Origin: Acidobacteriaceae bacterium
Lineage (GTDB): Bacteria > Acidobacteriota > Terriglobia > Terriglobales > Acidobacteriaceae
Direction: 5' to 3'
DNA: 45,500 bases
NCBI GenBank assembly: GCA_003170825.1
Contig: PMYL01000059.1
Location: forward strand, 1-45,500
Shown here: positions 30,956-40,269 of the stretch, piece after piece
Numbering within the stretch: the stretch's first letter is position 1
Layout of the letters: each line of letters begins with the position of its first letter
Position numbers and translations under genes: made by a program
Notes under the pieces: model-generated
Seen by the model: only the letters and a program-made list of their open reading frames with translations
Told to the model about the DNA's origin: nothing
The model's database searches: none

Positions 30956-32842
30956 ATGACCGTTGCCACACCTATCGAGATCGGGACGCGAGGGCATCCG
31001 GAGCCGGGCCAGAGTCGGGTTCCGGCAAAGGCGCCGGGCGCGGGGTGGGCCGATGCGCCTGGCACTGGTCTTTTTCCGTCATCCGTGCCGGGCGCAGAGA
31101 GCTTCCGCTCCAGTTGGCAGTCGCAGCTGGCCTCTCTGGGCACTGGTATGGATGGGCTCAACAAGGAAGAGACCGAAACAAACATTGCGCATACGGTTGC
31201 CGCTGCCTTCCCGGCAGGGGCTGCGGAAAGAGCTTCCGGGGCAAGCCCGATCCCTGTTGGCGCCGCAACCCCGCAGAAGAACGCCGCAATTCTGCCTTTG
31301 ACAACACGAGAGGAACAGAGCCATGGGCCGGCGGCCGGCGGTACGGGCTTGACGCCGGCTGGCTCTCGTGCCGGGATTCCTGCCTGGCGGACAGCAACGG
31401 GAGTGGCCCGGCAAGCTGCAGCCGATCCGGCTGAGAAGCATACGGAAAACGCCCCTCCGGCAGAACCGTCCACAGACACGCGCTCGGCCGGGAGCCGCAA
31501 GAGCGCAAAGCTTCAACCAGCCTCCGCCGAAGCCGTTGCTACGCCGGCTTCCGCGCTTCCGGGGATTGTGTCATTGGTCATGCCATCGTCTGGCTTTACC
31601 CCTCCGATGGCAAACGCCACTGGACTTCAGAAAGATCGTTCACCGGACAATCTCACCACTCGATTGCCGGACAGTGCCAGCCGGGACCCCTTGCAACTGA
31701 CCCCATCGAATGCAGACACCCCTCGACCGGTTGTAGGCCGAACAAGCCCTGCCGGAGGCCATGCCGCAGACAAAGATCCAGCGGTTGAGAATGCCTCACA
31801 CAACGCTTCCGTGGCCGGGGATTTGTTTAGCCGTGGTATCAGCAGCGTGCCCTCCGGCGAAGAGGAAGCTGTGTCTGCCGGGGAAGAGTCTCCTGCGCCA
31901 GGCCGGACAGTATCTCATGCTGAGAACCCGCCGCAGATGATCGCCCAGGGGCAGAATCCGATCCAGCCGCAGCAGCAGACGCAGGAAATGAAAGCCGTTG
32001 AGTCTCCGGCATCGAGTCTGGCGCCGGGTTCTTCGCCCACGAATGCCGGCCCCGACCTCTCCCGGTCCAGCCCGCCTTTGGCAATGTCCCCGAGCGCGGG
32101 GAAGCCAGAGGTTGCCGGCGGCGCGCGGACCACAGGGCAGAGCACGCCGCGGCTGGCTCATGCGGCCAGCCCGGCCGAAGCGGCCCAGCAAGAGAATCAT
32201 CTCCTTGGGGTGCAGCCCGGCAGCTCGGCGCTGGATGGGTTCACTCTGTCGCGCGATCCGGCAGGCATGCCTGGGGCAGGGAACACTTCAGCCGACATGG
32301 CGGGAGCGCCGCCGGGCACTGCGGCCGGAGTTGGCAGCCGCGAAACCTTTGCCGCGCTCGATGCGGAGACCGCTACAGGGGCGCCCACCTGGATTCATGC
32401 CGGCGCCCAGCGAGCAGAGGCAGGATTTCAGGACCCGGTCCTGGGATGGATCGGTGTTCGCGCGGATGGAAGCGGAGGCGGCATTCATGCCGCTCTGGTG
32501 CCCGGTTCGGCGGACGCGGCCCAGGCGCTTGGCGGCCATCTTGCGGGATTGAACGCGTACCTGGCCGAGCAGCACACGCCGGTGGAGTCGCTGACGCTGG
32601 CCGCGCCCGAGAGCCGCTCGGCTGAGGCTGGCATGGACCAGAGCGCGAGTCAGGGAATGTATCAGGGAGCGGGGCAGAATACGGGGCAGGGCGGCTATGC
32701 AGAACCGCAATCGAACACTCCGGCGAGTTCGCCGGCCAATACGGCAGCAGTTCTTCAAGAGATTTCGGCTCAGACCGGTGGGCTGAATGCAACAGGCCAG
32801 GCGGAAAGGCCGGGGGGCGTTCACATCTCGGTGATGGCCTGA
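30956..32842 (+). CDS. fliK: Flagellar hook-length control protein FliK
   Basis: A 628-residue protein. FliK is an exported ruler that measures the hook and switches export to filament proteins. The first 490 residues are low-complexity (Ala, Ser, Pro, Gly, Gln), as expected of the ruler. Near residues 493-560 a folded segment appears (LGWIGVRADGSGGGIHAALV, then GGHLAGLNAYLAEQHTP and VESLTLAAPES) that suits the Flg_hook C-terminal domain, followed by a Gln/Ser/Gly-rich tail. The call rests on this pattern and position between fliJ and flgD. ATG 30956 would make the sigma-54 transcript almost leaderless; ATG 31148 is an alternative start. Confidence 0.82.
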   Translation: MTVATPIEIGTRGHPEPGQSRVPAKAPGAGWADAPGTGLFPSSVPGAESFRSSWQSQLASLGTGMDGLNKEETETNIAHTVAAAFPAGAAERASGASPIPVGAATPQKNAAILPLTTREEQSHGPAAGGTGLTPAGSRAGIPAWRTATGVARQAAADPAEKHTENAPPAEPSTDTRSAGSRKSAKLQPASAEAVATPASALPGIVSLVMPSSGFTPPMANATGLQKDRSPDNLTTRLPDSASRDPLQLTPSNADTPRPVVGRTSPAGGHAADKDPAVENASHNASVAGDLFSRGISSVPSGEEEAVSAGEESPAPGRTVSHAENPPQMIAQGQNPIQPQQQTQEMKAVESPASSLAPGSSPTNAGPDLSRSSPPLAMSPSAGKPEVAGGARTTGQSTPRLAHAASPAEAAQQENHLLGVQPGSSALDGFTLSRDPAGMPGAGNTSADMAGAPPGTAAGVGSRETFAALDAETATGAPTWIHAGAQRAEAGFQDPVLGWIGVRADGSGGGIHAALVPGSADAAQALGGHLAGLNAYLAEQHTPVESLTLAAPESRSAEAGMDQSASQGMYQGAGQNTGQGGYAEPQSNTPASSPANTAAVLQEISAQTGGLNATGQAERPGGVHISVMA

Positions 32843-32886
32843 ATGCCCGCCGGTTCGAAGGCCAGGCAGAAAGAAAGCAGGGAAAC

Positions 32887-33525
32887 ATGGCGGCATTGGC
32901 AGGAATTTTGAATCACCATTTGACGTCGGGGCAAGCTCTGATGGGCACGGGCGCAACTCCTATCGCGAACTCAGCGGCCGGGACGGACAGTACCGGCAGC
33001 ACAAGCAGTTCGAGCAGTTCTTCGGCCACCATCTCGGCCAATGACTTTCTCACTTTGCTGGTGACCGAGATGCAGAACCAGGACCCTACGGCGGACACCG
33101 ACCCCAACGAGTACATCAACCAACTCGTCCAGGTAAACAGCCTGGAGCAACTGATCGACATCAACCAGAATTTGACGACGGCGCTGGGCGGCTCGACCTC
33201 CGGTACAGGCAGCTCGACCTCCAGCCAGGCCAGCGGCGCAACGCCCGGCGTGACTTCCGCGAGTCCCACGGCCTCCGCCGCACAGCTCCGCGCGGGCGCG
33301 CACAAGGGAGGCGGGTTGACCGCAGCCCAGTCCGCCGCATCCGGCGCGGCCACGGCCAGCACCACAGCGGCCCGCGCCTCTGTATCCCACGTCTCCGGGG
33401 CCAAACACGCTCCCGGCAATCTCAGCGTTCCCGAGGCCAAACCCGCTGCGCATCGCGTGGCCCATACCCTGGATGGGCGGTCCCACGCGCGGTCCATCGC
33501 GGGCGGGCTGCCCGGGACCCAATGA
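32887..33525 (+). CDS. flgD: Flagellar hook-capping protein FlgD (short form)
   Basis: A 212-residue protein needed as a scaffold for hook polymerisation. The conserved N-terminal FlgD core is at about 48-102 (ISANDFLTLLVTEMQNQDPT, then EYINQLVQVNSLEQLIDINQ). Before it is a Ser-rich leader. After it, instead of the usual tudor/Ig-like domains, are 110 low-complexity residues rich in Ala, Ser, Thr and Gly. Either the folded cap domain is dispensable here or another protein supplies it. It follows fliK and precedes flgE as in other clusters. Confidence 0.9.
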   Translation: MAALAGILNHHLTSGQALMGTGATPIANSAAGTDSTGSTSSSSSSSATISANDFLTLLVTEMQNQDPTADTDPNEYINQLVQVNSLEQLIDINQNLTTALGGSTSGTGSSTSSQASGATPGVTSASPTASAAQLRAGAHKGGGLTAAQSAASGAATASTTAARASVSHVSGAKHAPGNLSVPEAKPAAHRVAHTLDGRSHARSIAGGLPGTQ

Positions 33526-33591
33526 AGCTCGTTCACCAGCCGGCCGCCAAGGCCTGCGCCAACCTTCGATGACACTCAGAGGAGATCCACG

Positions 33592-34881
33592 ATGGCAAGT
33601 TTCTACATTCCGCTTTCCGGCCTCGACGCCGATTCGACGGCGCTGAACACGATAGCAAACGATCTGTCCAACATGAACACCACGGCCTTCAAGGCCCAGA
33701 CAACCAACTTTTCCGACCTCTTCTACCAGCAGATCGGTTCGACCGGCGCGGGCGACCCGATCCAGGTGGGCGCAGGCGTGAAGGTAGCGTCGAACGAGAC
33801 CTCGTTTACGCAAGGCTCTCTCAACACGACCGGCAACGCCACCGACGTGGCGCTAAACGGAAACGGCTTCTTTGTGGTCAACAACGGTGGCGGAAGCAAC
33901 GAATTCAGCCGTGCCGGCGGCTTTTCGCTGACTCAGGCCGGCAATCTGGTCACCTCCAACGGCCTGAGCGTGATGGGCTATCCGGCCATGAACGGGGTGG
34001 TGAACACCAATGCGCCGCTCACGGCCATCAATATCCCGGTGGGCCAGGTGCAGCAACCGCAGGCCACCACCACTCTGAATATGACAACGAACCTGGATTC
34101 CGCCTCGGCCACAGGCACCGCGTTCCCGGCCATGATCACGGTCTATGATTCGTTGGGAGTCCCGCACATTGCCACCGTGACCTACACCCAGACGGCCACC
34201 AACACCTGGAGCTACTCAGTCGCCCTGCCGGCATCGGACTTTACCGCCGGAGTGTCGACGCCCGTAACCGGAACCATGAGCTTCAACGCCAACGGCAATC
34301 TGACCACGGTGACTCAAACGACCCCAGTGGCAGTAGCCGCAACCCCGGTGGGAAATGGGGCTGGAGACATTGCTGGAATTCCACTCACCTTCAACGGGCT
34401 GGCCGACGGCGCCTCGAACCTGAACATGAGCTGGAACCTGCTCGGCGCAAGCGGTACGCCCACCATCAGCCAGGTGGACACGGCCTCCGCGGTCTCTGAG
34501 ACCACCCAGAACGGCTACGCCCCCGGCCAGTATCAGAGCTTCACAGTCGGCTCCGACGGCACGGTCACGGCCAGCTACTCGAACGGGCAGCAACAGAACG
34601 TGGGACAACTGGCGCTGGCCAACGTGGCCAATGTTCAGGGACTGCAACTGCTGGGCGACGGCGACTACGCGACCACGCTGGCCAGCGGGACGGCCTCTAT
34701 CGCCACCTCGGGCGCGGCCGGCCTGGGAACGCTGACGGATGGGGCGCTCGAGGAGTCCAATGTGAACATCTCCGCCGAATTCTCCGATTTGATCATCGCC
34801 CAGCGCGCCTTCGAGGCCAACTCCAAGGCGGTCACCACCTTCGACACCATCACCCAGGAAACCATCAATATGATCCACTAA
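33592..34881 (+). CDS. flgE: Flagellar hook protein FlgE
   Basis: A 429-residue exported subunit of the hook, the universal joint of the flagellum. The N-terminal axial motif reads SFYIPLSGLDADSTALNTIA with NDLSNMNTTAFKAQ. FFVVNNGG and FSRAGGFSLTQAGNLVTSNG are the D1 region, TVYDSLGVPHIATVTYTQ is the FlgE-specific central segment, and the C-terminal helix includes EESNVNISAEFSDLIIAQRA and ITQETINMI. Length is near normal. It is the last gene of the cluster and is followed by a strong terminator. Confidence 0.96.
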   Translation: MASFYIPLSGLDADSTALNTIANDLSNMNTTAFKAQTTNFSDLFYQQIGSTGAGDPIQVGAGVKVASNETSFTQGSLNTTGNATDVALNGNGFFVVNNGGGSNEFSRAGGFSLTQAGNLVTSNGLSVMGYPAMNGVVNTNAPLTAINIPVGQVQQPQATTTLNMTTNLDSASATGTAFPAMITVYDSLGVPHIATVTYTQTATNTWSYSVALPASDFTAGVSTPVTGTMSFNANGNLTTVTQTTPVAVAATPVGNGAGDIAGIPLTFNGLADGASNLNMSWNLLGASGTPTISQVDTASAVSETTQNGYAPGQYQSFTVGSDGTVTASYSNGQQQNVGQLALANVANVQGLQLLGDGDYATTLASGTASIATSGAAGLGTLTDGALEESNVNISAEFSDLIIAQRAFEANSKAVTTFDTITQETINMIH

Positions 34882-34888
34882 GCAGGGC

Positions 34889-34916
34889 GGGGCGGCCTTC
34901 GGGCCGCCCCAGTTTT
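34889..34916 (+). terminator. Strong intrinsic terminator ending the flagellar cluster
   Basis: A perfect 9-bp GC stem GGGGCGGCC / GGCCGCCCC closes a stable TTCG tetraloop (34898-34901) and is followed by AGTTTT. It also abuts the stop of the convergent thioesterase gene. Confidence 0.85.
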
Positions 34917-34919
34917 CAG

Positions 34920-35351
34920 TTACCTGGCGCGCACCTCGATGAACAGCCCCTTGGCCTGGGCTAGCGCAGTTCCTCTGGCGTTCAGAATTCTCGCTTCGGT
35001 CCAGTGCTTGCGGCCTTCGCTGCGGACGATGCGGCCTTCCATGCGGAGGTGCACGCCGGAAGGAACCGGACGCAGGTAGTCGATTTCCATCCGGCCCGTC
35101 ATAGCCGTCAAGCCGCGAGCGCGGACGGCCTTGCTCATGGCCTCATCCAGCAGTGTGGCGATGATGCCGCCGTGCAGATAGCCGGGATGGCCATCGAAGC
35201 GATCTGGAACCGTCGTCAGACAAACCGCTGCTCCGTCTTCCGCGAGCAGAAACGCCAGTTGCAAGCCAGACGGGTTGGCCGGGCCGCAGCCGAAGCACCG
35301 GTTCTGGGCCGCGTGGGCCTGCAGCATGAGATTCTCGATCTTTTCCGTCAT
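34920..35351 (-). CDS. PaaI/YigI-type hotdog-fold thioesterase
   Basis: A 143-residue hotdog-fold protein, likely an acyl-CoA thioesterase. NRCFGCGPANPSGLQLAF near the start is typical of a large hotdog subgroup, and HPGYLHGGIIATLLDEAMSK (about 55-74) is the active-site helix with HGG and the acidic residue. The substrate is unknown. GGAGAAGG precedes the ATG on the minus strand. It is divergent from the superoxide dismutase gene. Confidence 0.88.
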   Translation of the reverse strand: MTEKIENLMLQAHAAQNRCFGCGPANPSGLQLAFLLAEDGAAVCLTTVPDRFDGHPGYLHGGIIATLLDEAMSKAVRARGLTAMTGRMEIDYLRPVPSGVHLRMEGRIVRSEGRKHWTEARILNARGTALAQAKGLFIEVRAR

Positions 35352-35477
35352 TCCTTCTCCATAATGGCATCAGCATATCGAAACCGGGGTAATTTATTGC
35401 GTCTTGACGATTCCTGCCGATTTTGCGCAGACTTTTTCTACCCCTGAGCATCGAACCAATTGGAGGTTTTCCCCATC

Positions 35478-36216
<739 letters not shown>

Positions 36217-36224
<8 letters not shown>

Positions 36225-36597
36225 AGCCCTTCCAGTGGTCCGGCAGGCAATTGGCTGGGCGGCGATCTGCGCTGGGATAGCGGCCAGTATGGGCATCGGC
36301 CTGGTTGGCTGCCACTCGGCGCCGGCGCTTACTCCACAGGAGGCGGCAGGGAAGCACCTCTACCAGGTTCGCTGCGCCCATTGCCACGAGGACAACGACC
36401 TGGCGCTCAAGAAGGTTCCGCCGGACCTGCACGGCGTTTTTGCGCGCAAGACGCTGCCCAGCGGCGCTCCCGCCACCGATGCGGCCGTGCGGCAGAATGT
36501 GCTGGCAGGGAAGGGAATGATGCCCGGCTTCACCGGTCGATTTACCGAGGAGCAGATGGCCGCGCTGCTGGCTTACCTGCACACGGGGCTGCGCTGA
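36217..36597 (+). CDS. c-type cytochrome lipoprotein
   Basis: A 126-residue exported monohaem cytochrome. A hydrophobic N-terminus ends in the lipobox GLVGC, with C32 as the likely lipidated residue. The haem-binding motif CAHCH is at 53-57, and the distal ligand is probably M101 or M102 in [30 protein letters not shown] and the C-terminal [15 protein letters not shown] are standard for the class. Its start codon overlaps the superoxide dismutase gene, so the two are probably co-expressed and may act in the same compartment. The electron partner is unknown. Confidence 0.9.
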
Positions 36598-36703
36598 GCC
36601 CTCCTGTCCATTCGATCTCACGGCCTTTCTGAAATCACGCTGTGATATGCATCACTCTCGTAGGATATACGTTACCAGAGTAATGAACTAGTATCCGAAA
36701 TAC

Positions 36704-36732
36704 TTGCACTTCGGTAATAGGTGCAGTAGATT
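36704..36732 (+). promoter_or_regulatory. Sigma-70-type promoter of the PstS/OmpA fusion gene, with symmetric site
   Basis: TTGCAC (36704-36709) and TAGATT (36727-36732) have a 17-base spacer. GGTAAT (36713-36718) and ATTACC (36730-36735) form an inverted repeat overlapping the -10 box, a typical repressor position. The leader to ATG 36826 would be about 85 bases. Confidence 0.5.
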
Positions 36733-36825
36733 ACCCGTATTGCAACTCAGCCCTGTTTTCCCAACACGATCTGCAAGATGGTCCTGATCTTCAAGCAGGA
36801 TCGTGATCCAGGAAGGAGAGAGACA

Positions 36826-38358
36826 ATGACACAGAGAATCTGCACAAATTACGGTAAATGCGTGCTCGCTGACAATCATGAAGACTTTGCCCTTGAAAAG
36901 AAAGTCATGACCTATTGCCCACTGTGCGATCGAGCGCTCAGCGAAGTCAAAACTCCGTCCCCAAGAAAAGCGAACGCAATTTTATCCGACGTGATTCTCG
37001 CAGTTGTTCTTAGCGTTCTACTTGGCATCGCAGATGGGAGAGACTGGATCAATGCGCCGCAAGGAGCCAATGCCGCTGAATTGAGGGCGACACAGAAACA
37101 GAATGCGATCCTTCGCCTAGCCGGTTCCGACATCGTCGGGGATAGCCTGGGACCCGCGTTGGCCGAGGCCTTTCTCAAAACTCAGGGTGCGACGAATCTT
37201 CAGATTATTCCTGGATCAAATCCAGAGGAGAAGATCGTTCTGGGCGTATTTCCCGGTGATGCAGCGCCCTCCGCGATCACGATTGCAGCTCATGGCTCCG
37301 CAACCGCGTTTACCGCCTTGGCCGAGGAAACGTGCGACATCGGGATGGCTGCGCGGAGAATAAAACCGGACGAAGCAGCCAAACTGGCGACGTTGGGCAA
37401 TATGACATCAGCCGGCAGCGAACATATTCTTGGGCTTGACGGCATCGCTGTGATCGTCAACGCCTCCAATCGGCTCAGCGAGCTTCGCAAAGACGAGATC
37501 AGGCGAATCTTCACCGGGGACATTACCGATTGGTCGCAGGTCGGCTCCTCCCATGGGGCGATCAAGATTTACGCAAGAGACGATCAGTCGGGAGCCTTCG
37601 ATGCCTTCAAAGGTCTTGTGCTGGCTGGAAAACCCCTGGCTCCATCGGCACGCCGGTTCGAGGATAGCAATGCGCTCTCCGAGGCAGTCTCCGGCGATCC
37701 GAACGGTATCGGTTTCGTCAGTATGCCATACGTCCATAACGCGAAATCCATCGCCGTATCGGAGAAGGGTACAAAAGCGCTCAAGCCGACCCGGCTGACC
37801 ATTGCTACGGAAGACTATCCGCTATCGAAGCGGCTCTATCTCTATACGCCAGCAACCGCGCGGAACAAATTCACGCAAATGTTTGTTGAGTTTGCTCTCT
37901 CCACGCAGGGCCAGGAGGTAATTGCCGCCAACGGATATGTCTCTCAGAATATTCTGCCGGCTGCGCAGACCGTATCCGATACAGCCCCGGAGGACTACAA
38001 GCTGCTCACTATGAACGCAGAACGCCTGCCTATGGATTTTCGCTTTCAGGCCGGAGAATCGGAGCAAGACAACAAGGCGCGAACTGACCTGGACCGGATC
38101 GCTGCTCTGATTGCGGACCAAGGAGGCGCGGGAGACCAGATTCTGCTCTTCGGGTTCGCAGACGATTCCGGCACTTCAGAAGAGAGTCAAATTCTGTCGT
38201 TGAGCCGGGCCAAAATCGTCGAGAGCCAGTTAATCCAGCGGGGCATCAAGCCCGCGGTCGTGCGAGGGTTTGGCTCCGAGCTGCCTGTTGCCTCAAACTA
38301 CACCAACGAAGGCCAAGAGATGAACCGTCGTGTGGAGATTTGGATCAGGAAGAAGTGA
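36826..38358 (+). CDS. Zinc-ribbon / membrane / PstS-like phosphate-binding / OmpA fusion protein
   Basis: A 510-residue protein of unusual architecture. Residues 6-34 contain four cysteines (C6, C12, C31, C34; CPLC) that look like a zinc ribbon. A transmembrane helix at about 51-69 (AILSDVILAVVLSVLLGIA) follows. Residues about 95-385 resemble the PstS-type periplasmic binding fold: LRLAGSDIVGDSLGPALAEA, GSATAFTALAEETCDIGMAA, GLDGIAVIVN, IRRIFTGDITDWSQVG and DDQSGAFDAF. Residues about 405-510 are an OmpA-like peptidoglycan-binding domain (LFGFADDSGT ... NRRVEIWIRK). Topology would put the ribbon in the cytoplasm and the rest in the periplasm. AAGGAG fixes ATG 36826. No pst transport genes adjoin. 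Confidence 0.87.
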   Translation: MTQRICTNYGKCVLADNHEDFALEKKVMTYCPLCDRALSEVKTPSPRKANAILSDVILAVVLSVLLGIADGRDWINAPQGANAAELRATQKQNAILRLAGSDIVGDSLGPALAEAFLKTQGATNLQIIPGSNPEEKIVLGVFPGDAAPSAITIAAHGSATAFTALAEETCDIGMAARRIKPDEAAKLATLGNMTSAGSEHILGLDGIAVIVNASNRLSELRKDEIRRIFTGDITDWSQVGSSHGAIKIYARDDQSGAFDAFKGLVLAGKPLAPSARRFEDSNALSEAVSGDPNGIGFVSMPYVHNAKSIAVSEKGTKALKPTRLTIATEDYPLSKRLYLYTPATARNKFTQMFVEFALSTQGQEVIAANGYVSQNILPAAQTVSDTAPEDYKLLTMNAERLPMDFRFQAGESEQDNKARTDLDRIAALIADQGGAGDQILLFGFADDSGTSEESQILSLSRAKIVESQLIQRGIKPAVVRGFGSELPVASNYTNEGQEMNRRVEIWIRKK

Positions 38359-38430
38359 AGCCTGCCTGAGCCGCGATTGGCGGATTGTGACAAGATTCAA
38401 TTTGCCAATCGCGGTATACTCAAGATTGCC

Positions 38431-39750
38431 ATGGCAACCGAAAAAACCTTCTATCTTGAGACCTTCGGCTGCCAGATGAACGCCCATGACTCGGAGAAGG
38501 TGATTGGCACACTCCGGCAGCAGGGCTACCGGCAGGTGGAGGCGGAGGAAGATGCCGGCCTGATCCTCTACAACACCTGTTCCATCCGCGACAAAGCGGA
38601 GCAAAAGGTCTTCCACCGGCTCGACGAATACAAACGCCAACACAGGGAAGGTAAGCGCTTCGGCGTGCTGGGCTGCGTGGCGCAGCAGGAGGGCGAAAAG
38701 ATCTTCGAGCGGGCGCCGTACGTCTCGCTCGTGTCGGGCTCGGCCTCCTACCGCAAGCTGCCCGAGATGCTCACCCGGCTGGAAGCCGGCGAGACTCGGA
38801 TCACCGGTCTCGACGACCGCCAGACCGATGAGACCTTCGAGACCGAGTTCACTGCCCGCCAGAACCCCTACCGCGGTTATATCACCATCATCGAAGGCTG
38901 CGACAAGTTCTGCGCCTACTGCGTGGTGCCGTACACGCGCGGCAAGGAGCGCAGCCGCGGTTCGACTTCCATGCTTGCCGAGGCGCGGCGCATCGCGGAC
39001 CTGGGCTACACCGAGATCCAACTGCTGGGCCAGAACGTGAACAGCTACCGCGACCCGGAAGGGAAGCGCAGCTTCGCCGAACTGCTAGCGGCCGTGGGGC
39101 AGGTGGGCGGAATCCGCCGCGTGCGTTTTACCACCAGCCACCCGCGCGACTTTACCCGCGACATCGTCGAGGCCATCGACGCAGTTCCCACGCTCTGCGA
39201 CCACGTGCATCTGCCGGTCCAGTCGGGCTCAGCGCGGGTGCTCAGGCTCATGGCGCGGGAGTACACCCCTGAGTGGTATCTGGAGCGGATCGCCTGGATC
39301 AAGGCCGCCCGGCGTCCGATCTCGATTTCGACGGACATCATTGTGGGTTTCCCCGGCGAGACCCCGGACGACTTCATCCAGACCATGGACCTTCTGGCGC
39401 AGGTCGAGTACGATTGCGTCTTCGGCTTCAAGTACTCGGCGCGGCCCAACACCCCGGCGCTCACGATGATCGATTCCATCCCTGAAGCGGAAAAGGCGAG
39501 CCGGCTTCAAGTACTGCTTGATCGGCAAAGGGAGATTCAGAGGATCAATTATGCCAAGCACTTAGGAGAGATTATTGAAGTTATGGTCGAAGGACTCAAT
39601 TCGGCGCGCGGGCAGGTTATCGGACGCAGCAGCCAGAACAAGCCAGTCAACTTTACCTGCGCGCAAGCCATCGCGCCGGCGCCAGGAAGCTACCTGCAAG
39701 TGAAGATTACCGGCACGCACCCGAACAGCCTGGTGGGGGAAGCCGTCTAA
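38431..39750 (+). CDS. miaB: tRNA-2-methylthio-N6-dimethylallyladenosine synthase
   Basis: A 439-residue radical-SAM methylthiotransferase that modifies A37 of tRNAs reading UNN codons. The UPF0004 domain carries FGCQMNAHDSE, YNTCSIRDKAEQK and GVLGCVAQQ, giving the three cysteines of the auxiliary cluster. The radical-SAM motif is CDKFCAYCVVPYTRG (CxxxCxxC). STDIIVGFPGETPDDF is further typical, and the C-terminal TRAM domain begins near residue 370 (EIIEVMVEGLN). ATG 38431 is preferred over the in-frame start at 38377. bfn-like gene follows after 30 bases. Confidence 0.96.
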   Translation: MATEKTFYLETFGCQMNAHDSEKVIGTLRQQGYRQVEAEEDAGLILYNTCSIRDKAEQKVFHRLDEYKRQHREGKRFGVLGCVAQQEGEKIFERAPYVSLVSGSASYRKLPEMLTRLEAGETRITGLDDRQTDETFETEFTARQNPYRGYITIIEGCDKFCAYCVVPYTRGKERSRGSTSMLAEARRIADLGYTEIQLLGQNVNSYRDPEGKRSFAELLAAVGQVGGIRRVRFTTSHPRDFTRDIVEAIDAVPTLCDHVHLPVQSGSARVLRLMAREYTPEWYLERIAWIKAARRPISISTDIIVGFPGETPDDFIQTMDLLAQVEYDCVFGFKYSARPNTPALTMIDSIPEAEKASRLQVLLDRQREIQRINYAKHLGEIIEVMVEGLNSARGQVIGRSSQNKPVNFTCAQAIAPAPGSYLQVKITGTHPNSLVGEAV

Positions 39751-39780
39751 GATTAGAAGCGAACGCGGGAAAGGGAATCC

Positions 39781-40269
39781 ATGGATATCGAGGTGCGAAT
39801 ACGCGGGCTGATGATGGACCCTGCCACCAACATGCCCATCGTGGTGCTCAAGGACGTTGCTTCAGACACGGTGATGCCCATCTGGGTAGGCATCTTTGAG
39901 GCCAACGCCATCGCCATCGAAATCGAGAAGATGACCGCTCCGCGCCCGATGACCCATGACTTGACCAGAAACCTGATTCGTCACTTGAATGCTCAGTTGG
40001 AACGCGTGGTGATTACAGAGCTTAAAGACGACACCTTCCTCGCCGTTCTGTGGCTCCGGCAGGGGGATGAGCCGGTGACGGTTGACGCCCGGCCCTCCGA
40101 CGCCATCGCTCTGGCCCTGCGCGCGGATTGCCCAATCTATGTTTCCGAGCAGGTGATGCAGAGCGCCAAGCTGAACACCTCCGGCCCGCCCGAAGGCCCC
40201 ACCGCAGAGCAACTGCGCGGCTGGCTCGAAGGGCTGAATGATGAGGATTTGGGGCGCTACAAGATGTAG
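39781..40269 (+). CDS. Bifunctional nuclease (BFN/DUF151) domain protein
   Basis: A 162-residue cytosolic protein with the BFN domain (about 1-135): DPATNMPIVVLKDVASDTVM, PIWVGIFEANAIAIEIEKM, RPMTHDLTRNLI and VDARPSDAIALALRADCPIY are its standard blocks. Related proteins have reported DNase and RNase activity, but the biological role in bacteria is unsettled. It probably shares a transcript with miaB. Its last 13 bases overlap the end of the convergent glutamine amidotransferase gene. Confidence 0.92.
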   Translation: MDIEVRIRGLMMDPATNMPIVVLKDVASDTVMPIWVGIFEANAIAIEIEKMTAPRPMTHDLTRNLIRHLNAQLERVVITELKDDTFLAVLWLRQGDEPVTVDARPSDAIALALRADCPIYVSEQVMQSAKLNTSGPPEGPTAEQLRGWLEGLNDEDLGRYKM

